Source: Anthoceros angustus
Lineage: Eukaryota > Streptophyta > Anthocerotopsida > Anthocerotales > Anthocerotaceae
NCBI GenBank assembly: GCA_010909165.1
Contig: MU008177.1
Coordinates: 620,001 to 684,000 of the forward strand
Reading direction: 5' to 3'
DNA length: 64,000 bases
Positions 55,501 through 64,000 of the stretch are shown here, one piece after another; the first letter of the stretch is position 1, and each line of letters starts with the position of its first letter. Both the position numbers and the translations under genes were made by a program. The notes beneath the pieces were generated by a model that was not told the DNA's origin, searched no databases, and was given only the letters and a program-made list of their open reading frames with translations.

Positions 55501-58139
55501 CCCCACATTTTGCATAAATGTCCACCAGGCAGGTGGCTGTTTGATGCCCGGGGCACCAAACACTACGAGAAGAACAACGATAGCCGAACCTGGGAACAAT
55601 AGGAACCTAGAAAAGCCCAACAATGGGAGCAATAGCCGAACCTGGGAAAGCTGAACAATGGGAAGAACACACAGGAATCAAGTCAGGGAACAGTACTGAC
55701 AAAACGGACAAATCGAGGTTTGATGGAACACTTTCCACGAAAAACAAATACCTTTGCCGAAAAGGAGTCTCAGAATACACGCCTTCTTTCTTTCAGCTTC
55801 GTTTCATCCAGATTTCTGTAGAAGCATAACATTAGGGCAGCCAGCCGTGCACAAGTTCCTTTGAGGAAAGGAAGCAGAGGCACAACAAGCGTACCCAAGC
55901 TCCTCAATAGTCAGATGCAATTTGATGGTAACGTTGCGGTACTTCTTATCCAGTAAGGGCACGATTGTTGGAACACTTTCCATGTACCTGAGAAAAATTC
56001 ACAACCGATGCCCAGATGCCACAGCCAATAAGCTTGGGGATGATACTCCAGAATGTAGAACTACTCGCTGCATGCTGTTTAAAGCAAAACGTTTCAGGCA
56101 TGCAATTGCATACACAGGAGAAAGCCCCAACCTGCATTGCGAGAGCTGCTCCAGAAACCACCATACCCTGCATACTCCCGCTCTTCCTTCACAAGGGGTC
56201 GATGTCGTTTCTCTTCCGATGAGGCAACGTCTTGCGACTCTCTTAATGCCACAGCCTGTTCCACACAAATCAGACCAAGATCACTTCATCTCTCTCACCA
56301 CCAATGAGAATGGAGTGTTGAAAAATCAGCAGTGGCGAAAAGACGATACCTCTAATGTGATCATTTTGATCAACAGCATCCCGTGAACTGCCAACCCTTC
56401 CAGATGGCACCCCATATACTGCTGAACCTTTCCAGATGGCACGGAATTGAAAAAGGGTGTCTCTCCAAGAAGGTTCCCATCCAACAACCGAGGAGGAGGA
56501 CGTAAGGACAAATCAACGTCAGCAGGCTTTGCAAACTGAGGAATGCGTGTGTCTAACATTGTCGAAACCACCGCAGTCCTAAAAAGGTCTGGGTCCATAT
56601 GCCAACCAACAAATCCAGGCCACCGTGCACAAATAAGCTCCTGCTTCAGGTCTCACAGACGAAATGGAGCTGAGGGAAAGAAGTGAGATCTTGGACTTAA
56701 TTGCATGACAACCCGCCTTGTTGTCGGTTGTCCGCCATCTGCGGCCACCGCCCGTGCTAAGACCAACGCCATGACTTCCTCAGCACCTCATCCTTCATCT
56801 TCCAAGTACCAACCCGAGTCATCCAGTACCCACAGCCAACCATCCCAATCCTGAAAACCTACACAACACAACAATAGCGGACATCCTCTAAACTCTAAAG
56901 CGCAATCGTGCAAGCCTCACCCCAATCCCGCCCCCCTCCGCACCCAATCAATGCCAACATCCTAGAACACCTAATACACGACACTAAGGCAGCAGAGGAC
57001 TTACCACACTCTGGAATCATCTATCATTTCTTCGTACAGTAGCAGCTGGGTGCAGCCGACACATCAAGGACTCAAACCGGCCCAACCCGCTGCCCCTCTC
57101 CACTGTGGCCATGGCTGCCCCTCTCCGGTTCATCGCTATGGATACCCCTCTACTATCCGCTTCACCGCTATGGCTGCCATTGCACTATTCCTGACTCCTT
57201 CGTCAGGGGAGGAGCAGCTGCACGACAACTTCTCCATCGCAGTCGACGGTACTGTGGCTGTCATAGCACTAGACTCTTTCCTTGTGCACCGAAGGTCTAG
57301 GGCGGCCCCCGTTGCAAGGATGCCCTGTTTGTGAGACCTGTCCCAGGCCTGGGACAGGTAGCTAGCCCCGACTCTCGCCTTGCCCGCTGCCCGGGAGGCT
57401 GCGCAGGCGCATGCGCCGAAGGTGATTAATTTGCTCGGGGAGCTGAAGGTGTTTCTGCTCGAGGGAGAGCTGACGCGGGAGACAGTGCTCAAGAACATGC
57501 CGGCGCTGCTATCTTGTTTGCGGGAAGGTCATGGCTGCTGCTGCACTGGAGTAGGGGCAGCACGTAGCTGCGAGAGGCTGTGCTGGGATGTTGCGCTGCT
57601 GATGCTGTGACGGAGGATGTGCTGCTCTCGTTGCTGCCCAACACGGCTGGTTTGGAGTTCGAGCTCAAGCAGACCTTCCTTCGCCGTCGTAGTGAGGGAA
57701 TTGCCGGCCGGGGATGCGCAGACGACAAGAACCTTCGCTTTGTAGGCCGGTGGGTGCAGCGGACATGGATGGGTTGCCACCCGGGCAGCAACAGCAGCAG
57801 CAGCAGCGGAATCAGGGGAGGCTGTGACACGAGCTGAGCATATAGTCGTGCATTTCTTGCTCGGAGCGCTATCAGCTCATGCTCCGGTACTGCTCAGTCT
57901 ACCAGCTCCCACCATCTCCTCTCCCGAGAGGAGCGAGGGATCCTTCCTAACTATGTTCCTCGTCCACCAATCACTGAGTGCTACTGCCTGCCCTTCTCTG
58001 TAAGACAGCAGTGCCCCCACAGGCTTTCCGAAGACAAGCAGAACTGACACCAGCGCCTCCTGCTCCGAAGGCTGTATGCTGCAAAGACCACTTGTTACTC
58101 CAAGGCAGGTAAAAGTAGAACCTTAGGCCCAATACGGGC
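55501..58139. other. Repeat-rich spacer without an intact gene
   Basis: Only short frames; some minus-strand sequence at 55900-56600 may be further PPR debris but is too decayed to assign. Plus frame 57380-57610 (INLLGELKVFLLEGELTRET) is unidentified. Confidence 0.35.
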
Positions 58140-58235
58140 AACTAACATCCGCTCCAAACCAGCTACTGCTTCTTGACCATCATCACAAGTACCATTACAA
58201 TGTCACCACATCCTTTGTGGCCAATGTCCTAAACA
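58140..58235 (-). pseudogene. Second short PPR fragment
   Basis: The minus strand reads GGCCACAAAGGATGTGGTGA (ATKDVV) and later GAGCGGATGTTAGTTGCC, matching the same segments at 55250-55400, with stops. Confidence 0.5.
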
Positions 58236-58299
58236 TGCCACCAAACTAAACACCACCATATATGTGTGTCCAAATGAAGAAGAAGAAGAAGAATTTTAT

Positions 58300-59090
58300 T
58301 TAAGTCCACCGAGGACGGATTTCCGTCATGGGACTTGGTACTTAACAACTTGTACCATGGTGTGCCTAAGCTACTTGCACCAAGGGTATCCACTCCCTTT
58401 AGGCACCCCATCTAAGTACCGAACTAAGCTCAGGATGCTTAATCATGGCACTTGGTACTCAACAACTTGTACCAAGGGCATCCACTCCCTTTAGGCACCC
58501 CATCTAAGTACCGATCTAAGCTCAACACCCCATCTAAGTACCGATCTAAGCTCAGGATGCTTAATCATGGCACTTGGTACTCAACAACTTGTACCAAGGG
58601 CATCCACTCCCTTTAGGCACCCCATCTAAGTACCGATCTAAGCTCAACACCCCATCTAAGTACCGATCTAAGCTCAAGATGCTTAATCATGGCACTTGGT
58701 ACTTAACAACTTGTACCATGGTGTGCCTAAGCTACTTGCACCAAGGGCATCCACTCCCTTTAGGCACCCCATCTAAGTACCGATCTAAGCTCAGGATGCT
58801 TAATCACCAAGGGCATCCACTCCCTTTAGGCACCCCATCTAAGTACCGATCTAAGCTCAGGATGCTTAATCACGATCTAAGCTCTAAGCTCAGGATGCTT
58901 AATCACGATCTAAGCTCAGGATGCTTAATCACGATCTAAGCTCATGATGCTTAATCACGGCACTTGGTACTTAACAACTTGTACCATGGTGTGCCTAAGC
59001 TACTTGCACCAAGGGCATTCACTCCCTTTAGGCACCCCATCTAAGTACCGATCTAAGCTCAGGATGCTTAATCATGGCATTCTTATAAAT
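58300..59090. repeat. Complex tandem repeat array, unit up to ~120 bp
   Basis: Full units contain GGCACTTGGTACTTAACAAC, TTGTACCATGGTGTGCCTAA, ACTTGCACCAAGGGCATCCA, CTCCCTTTAGGCACCCCATC, TAAGTACCGATCTAAGCTCA and GGATGCTTAATCA. Shorter units lack the middle part, and near 58870-58950 only the CGATCTAAGCTCAGGATGCT part repeats. The plus frame stays open across much of the array, but this reflects repeat periodicity, not a gene. Confidence 0.85.
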
Positions 59091-59290
59091 GTGTGTCCAT
59101 TTGGAGACACATATTTAAATGGCTTAGGCCAAAGAAGGGACACACATATTTAAGTCGTCGTTAAGCGCTAAACACTACAAGCGGGACCTGAATGGGGTAC
59201 CTATAGAGGAATGCCTCTTGTGTTAGTAGCCTAGTTTACTCATGGAGCAAGTTGCCTAGAGTACCCAGTCCATGGTGGCATGTTCGTCCT
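59091..59290. repeat. Dispersed repeat, related to 63748-63960
   Basis: AAATGGCTTAGGCCAAA, GGACACACA and a following GGGACCTGAATGGGGTACCT resemble the sequence near 63765-63860. It has a hairpin-like core GTGTGTCC...GGACACAC. Confidence 0.55.
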
Positions 59291-59499
59291 TAGTGGACTT
59301 CAAATAAACTATTGTTTGTTTGTAAGCTGTCAAGAACCCCGCCTCCTAAGTCCAAACCCATGGCACGGACTCTCGAGTTGCATGTTGGCATGCCATAAAA
59401 AAAAAGGAAAATTATTTCTCGTAATATGTCTATTTTTATCTTATACATATAAAATATAATTTCACTATGTACAAGTTTTAATCTTAGATTAAATTTTAT

Positions 59500-60230
59500 A
59501 TCAATGAGACCATCAGCCACCATTTCCTTGGTAGTGGTATAGCGAAGAAGTATTTGACTCATTAGTATCATCCTGCATCCTCCTTTGCAATCACTTAGAC
59601 TGTCGAGCCAGCCAAGGGACATTAGTGTCATCTTTCAGTTGCTCCTCGTGATCATAAGATGGTTCTCCATGTTTAAGGTTAAGTATAGTATATGTGTCAT
59701 CCTGCCGCTCAAACTCTTAAGGTTCTGTACATAGCTTTATGCTCCACGTCTTCACCCACAGGAAGAGGGCCAACAGGCCACTGCTCCTTAGGTATACCTT
59801 GATGATTTGATGGAAAGATGTCAGGACTACTATCACCTGTGCATGAGAACCGATTCGAAAAGCTCCACATCTCGTGCTCACTGAAAACCACATCCCTACT
59901 CCGATAAACCTTATTAGAAATAGGGTTGAATATCCTATAATCCTTGGACCCATCACGGTAGCCAACAAATACACCTCTAATGAGAAATAGAACTAGACTC
60001 AAACGCGCATGCCAAAACTATAATTGCTATTTGGCAGACTCACCAACATAATTGATAGAGTCCTCACTAGTGATAAGATGATATAGCTTGTTGACCAAGC
60101 AACCCCTAGCAATGATATTTTGAGATTTTAAGTTCCTAATAGAGCAACCAGCAAAGTCAAAAAAGGTCTGATGCCCATATGCTATTAGATTGCTTACCAA
60201 CACAAAGTTTCTGGTAAGACCCACGAAGAG
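59500..60230 (-). pseudogene. Copia pol remnant
   Basis: The minus strand reads, in order, a GAG-pre-integrase end (CSIRNLKSQNIIARGCLVNK, then LYHL), directly followed by the polyprotein stretch GVFVGYRDGSKDYRIFNPIS and SRDVVFSEHE that normally lies behind the integrase core, and then a C-terminal YTTTKEMVADGL. The integrase core and the reverse transcriptase are missing, so large internal deletions have occurred. It is not the same family as the Copia element at 6-13 kb. Confidence 0.75.
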
Positions 60231-60969
60231 AACCTCACTTGAATTCAGACACCCTCTATCAGCATGAGAAAGACATCCCCAACACCATGAACAAGATGGT
60301 ATGCATCATCTCCTAGAAAAATCTTCTGGTGGAGTTTACCAACGGCTCGATGAGAGGAAAACCACTCTCGATGAAAAGATGCGGAAAAAAAAGGAAGGAT
60401 TTTGATTCGAGCATGTGGTTGAGTAAAATATAAAGATTCAAGTCCTCTTGGTACAATCGTAATTCATACATGCACCCACGAAAAACCTTCGTTTCATAGA
60501 GGACCCAATTCGGAATATAATGGGGTGGTTTCCCTTCGATTCATTTGGTTTTGCAAGACTGCAAAGTTTGTACAACTAGTGCAGGCCTTCAACGGGCTGT
60601 ACATAATATGGACTGTGGGCCTAGCCATTCGGATACTAGTATGGCGTGGCCCCGATCAATATGCCCATTGAGTGGTTGATTGGACGCTAGGCTTGACCCA
60701 CCGGTGCTAGCTAGATCTTGAGCTATAACTCCGCACAAACCACGTCAAGCTAAAATACTTTCGACAACCAAAAATTGGGAACAAAAAAACTCTCAGTGTA
60801 GCATATAATAATGCATTGTAAACTATATTTCTAAAAGTTTACAAAAAAAATATCTAATTTCAAAACTTAGATGCATTTTCTACTGCAAGATGTCTCTATC
60901 TTCTAATCGTTCTGTTCTAAATTCAGCTCCATAAGAGACACTCATCTCTTGTGGATGAGTGTTTCTCTT
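60231..60969. other. Spacer, no gene seen
   Basis: Contains a 35-bp sequence (60647-60681) repeated exactly at 63966-64000. Confidence 0.45.
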
Positions 60970-62368
60970 TCACGTGAATTTAGCGGTAAGTCCTTTGTCT
61001 CCATTCACAATAAATTCATTGGTGCAACCACTTGAAGGGGAAGGTGACCCACTAGGATATGAGTATACGTCATCGTAGCCATCAGACGAAGGGCTATCAC
61101 ATTGATATGGCTCAGGTGCAGAAGGATAATCATCACTTGGCGGGGCATCATCATATGGAGTGCTAGGCTCAGGCACTGTCGCTGGACTACTTGAACTGCT
61201 ACTTGAACTGCTACTTGAACTGCTTCCGCCTTTAATTGAAATATCCCAATTATATGTTACATTGGCGTTGCATAGGCCTTCTATACTCCCACTACCTTCA
61301 AAATGTAGTCCAGATCCTTTGAAATACCAGATCGCCAAGATCAAAAATATCCGTGCAAATGATAGGGATCCCACCATATGAAATTCTTGGAATCATGACA
61401 ATGTTTTGTGTGCTTTTCACATGGAGTTTTTCCGTCACCGCAACATGCTCTTGTAGAATGTTGAAATCCATACTTAGAGGGGTGGTGAATAATCTCATTA
61501 GTTGCATGAAAAGTTGGAAGAAAAATATATCGAGCTTCATGAAGTTTGTCATGAAAATGTGCATGAAGATGATTATTCATCTTCGTATTGTAGGCATGAA
61601 TATGCTCATTGACATCTTTATTGCATCCAGATGATTTAGTAGCATGAATAACCAAAGGCGAACACCCCAAAGATCCAACATCGGCTATGATGAATTTTCG
61701 TGCTCCTTGTTTATACAATTTGTTGATATTAACCTCCATCCTCTTTATGAGGGTTTTACGAAATGCTTTCGTAGAAATATTCCGCCTAGTAACAATTCTT
61801 TGTATAAAGTCATCGGTACCTACATCAATATAATATAATGAGTGTGCTAGATGTCTTGCAACATGATGTCTTACATTGCTGGTACCCTCTCGCTTAAGTT
61901 GTTTAGCGAGACGTGGTACCAATTTTTCTTGAAACAATTCCACTTGACGATTAAATGGTAAAACACGTCCATATTGCCTTCCAGGCTGCAACAATCACGC
62001 TTTACCGAAGCAAAACTCACGCCTTCATGCGCCACGACTTTTGGTGCATGATACAAAAGGGTTGGGGAATTTTTCATAACCAAGGTGGCTAGCAAATAAT
62101 CTGACAAGACACGACCGTTGCTAAAACGGCCTGTCGCCTTTTTTGTATCAAATTCTTGACCATATGGATAGTAATTTGCTTTTGCATTTGCTTTTAAGTG
62201 CAAATGATTATTGTTGCCTATATCTGCCAAAGAATCTCCAAAAGAATACAAAGATCCATTGAATCTATGGCGATGCGAAAGTGCCTGTTCCGATACAACG
62301 CTCGTGAATAAGATACATAAGATAATAATTTGAATACTTGATATATTGAAGAATAGTTTCCTCCCCAT
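60970..62368 (-). pseudogene. GDSL esterase/lipase gene with frame breaks
   Basis: From ATG 62368 a signal peptide (IIILCILFTSVVSEQ) leads to the GDSL block LYSFGDSLADIGNNN with the catalytic Ser, then ATGRFSNGRVLSDYL. After GVSFAS (about 62013) the frame breaks: the continuation LLQPGRQYGRVLPFN is one frame away with a TGA just before it. The rest (YYIDVGTDDFIQRI, KLYKQGARKFIIADVGSLGC, ACCGDGKTPCEK, WWDPYHLHGYF with the catalytic Asp/His) is intact to a stop at 61341. There a second shift leads into WYFKGSGLHFEGSGSIEGLC and a Ser/Pro-rich tail ending at 60970. Such enzymes are secreted hydrolases of cutin, lipid or acetyl esters. Introns at the two breaks are unlikely but not excluded. Confidence 0.75.
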
Positions 62369-63747
62369 CTCTTAAACATAGCATCCAAAAAACAATTTCA
62401 ATAATCAAACACAAGAGAGAAAAAACTTTTTCAAGACAAAGAAGCCTTAATTGCAAACACACTAGTACCATTGATGGTTCTCAAACTTTTGTCAATATCT
62501 GGCTCTAAACAACATCAAGGACTTACCTTTGCCAAGGGTGCAAGCTACCACAATTATAAACCTCGACACCTGGGTGTCTGTGTTTCAAATCACGACAAGG
62601 GAAAAATGTATAAATTATGGCTGCAAGCACCTTTATATATTTCATTTCCCTTTTAATTTTAAAAAAGCATATCTCATGCAGATCTCACACAGCTAAACTC
62701 GTAATAGGGAGTGGAGAGGGATCTCCAACATTATGGGGAGTTATAAGTTATCTAGAGGTGGATACTAGTCCTACCCTTTTGCGACTTATTTAGTTACCAT
62801 TTGGGTGTGTAATCCAAACCTCTCTTGTAGATTAGTAATGGTCTATAAACCAATAATCAGTTGAATCACTAATTGTACAGGCCTATCTTCTAGAAAGCTC
62901 TAGCCATATTGTTTTATAGCAATTTAATGATTTTTTTAGAATAAGAAAGTACACAGTAGAATTTTCTAGTGCCAACAATTAAAGGGCTCCAATCTTTACC
63001 TGTGGAAAGCATTATCTAGGCCTTACGATAGGTTGGCTAACTCTTCTTGCCACTGTAGGATGGGGGAGTGGAGCACAAAGGTATTGATTCACTACCTAAT
63101 TCTTTGGTGCTCTTCTTCACAAAGATAAAATGGCTGGGACTTCTCTGTAGGTCCAGCTAGCACGGCAAAGCTTGCACAGCTAGCAAATAATGGAGCCCCA
63201 ACCCTAGCTATGGTAAATAAAATGAGGCAAATAACTGTGAATTGAGATACAAGATAACCTACTCGTACACTCACTTGCCTATTTATCCAGATATCATCCC
63301 ACCATTGGTTCAGGTTGAGAAACACAAAAGGTAGGTTTGCGGTTGGAATGATCGAACTATCTAAATTGGATATATATACTTGCAACAAGTTAGTTCAATA
63401 GGTCTTTTGTTCTAACAACTATATGCTCGTTTCTAATTGTAAAGGAGGTTCAAACTCTAACTTGGAATCATATTGGACACTTGATATTTCTTTTCCTCCT
63501 TTCCTCCTCACACTTTCCTCCATGTCTTTGGGTTTAGCTGGGGCCCAAGCCCAAAACACTTTAACCTGTATAGGTACCTATCACACAATTTTAATTTTGG
63601 AATCAAAATAATGTGTTTTAGACAAAAGTATTCAAAAACTGAATTCAAACCCAAGTCAATTTATATCAATACTGCTAATTTATATATATCAATTTAAAAT
63701 ATTATAGACAAAGCAACAATTTGAGCAGTTTTCTACTCTCATCCATC
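62369..63747. other. AT-rich spacer upstream of the GDSL gene
   Basis: No gene or RNA recognised on either strand. 62,900-63,000 and 63,600-63,720 are strongly AT-rich. Confidence 0.45.
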
Positions 63748-64000
63748 CTCTGTAAATGTCTGTCCAAATGGCTTAGGCCAAATGGACACACACTTACAAC
63801 AACGTGGCTATTAAGCATTCTACACTTCAATCGGTACTTAGACGGGGTCCCTAGAAGGAGTGTACATGTCCTTGGAGCTATTATCTTAGGCACCCCATGG
63901 TCCAAGTTGTCTAATACCTGCAAGTCCCATGATAGTCTCAAAGTCGTTCGAATGCCAACCTAGCATGGCCCCGATCAATATGCCCATTGAGTGGTTGATT
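63748..64000. repeat. Dispersed repeat copy at the window edge
   Basis: AAATGGCTTAGGCCAAATGG with flanking GTCTGTCC...GGACACAC, then TCGGTACTTAGACGGGGTCC: related to 59091-59290 and, for GGTACTTAGA/CACCCCAT, to the inverse of the array at 58.3-59.1 kb. The last 35 bases duplicate 60647-60681. Confidence 0.6.

Noticed and set aside
58264-58939. Plus-strand frames with repeated LYQGHPLPLGTPSKYR-like peptides
   Set aside because: The peptide repeats follow from the tandem DNA array; the frame opens and closes with the repeat and has no gene context.
1-64000. CRISPR arrays, tRNA genes, rRNA genes
   Set aside because: No regularly spaced identical repeats with unique spacers and no cloverleaf or rRNA core sequence were seen; the window is eukaryotic. 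The rRNA-like words at 37 kb are snoRNA guides, not rRNA.

Overview
This is nuclear DNA of a land plant. Spliced genes with short GT-AG introns encode plastid and plant proteins: a MEX1-type maltose exporter, UDP-sugar pyrophosphorylase, an ABCF5-type ABC protein, plastid-type enolase and POT1. Between them lie Copia, Gypsy, LINE-like and MULE-like remnants. The MULE/SWIM sequence, the LINE reverse transcriptase style and PPR fragments suggest a bryophyte, perhaps a moss, but the species cannot be fixed from the sequence alone. Exon coordinates below were worked out by hand from splice sites, reading-frame continuity and family similarity; the phases add up for every multi-exon gene given.

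Layout. 0.5-14.7 kb is a nest of transposons. A decayed MULE-like transposase is split into a front part (0.7-1.7 kb) and a SWIM-finger part (13.7-14.4 kb). Between them sit a G-rich element with coiled-coil coding potential (2.2-5.5 kb) and a young Copia element (5,906-13,012; 5-bp target duplication AATAA). The Copia element has lost most of pol and carries about 4.8 kb of foreign cargo: a 1.1-kb tandem duplication and an antisense LINE piece. 15-18 kb holds kinase-like debris. 18.1-29.5 kb is genic: a J-domain protein (-), two SRPBCC/polyketide-cyclase-like paralogues in inverted orientation around POT1 (+), and MEX1 (-). 30-34 kb holds Gypsy debris, a very GC-rich block and little else.

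34.4-54.6 kb is the gene-dense core: small heat-shock protein (-), UDP-sugar pyrophosphorylase (-, 17 exons, with four tandem C/D-box snoRNA-like units in intron 12), ABCF5 (+), MGST3-like MAPEG protein (-), ATX1-like copper chaperone (+), a small mitochondrial-type membrane protein (+), a CBP3-type complex III assembly chaperone (+), plastid-type enolase (+), a TMEM97/EXPERA-family protein (-) and a small internally duplicated protein (-). 54.7-64 kb is repeat-rich again: PPR fragments, a roughly 0.9-kb tandem repeat array, Copia pol debris and a frameshifted GDSL lipase gene.

Several core genes serve organelles. MEX1, UDP-sugar pyrophosphorylase and enolase belong to carbon metabolism (starch-derived maltose export, nucleotide-sugar formation, lower glycolysis in the plastid); ABCF5 probably acts on plastid translation; CBP3 and its small neighbour look mitochondrial. 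Nothing indicates that they form one pathway or an operon-like unit.
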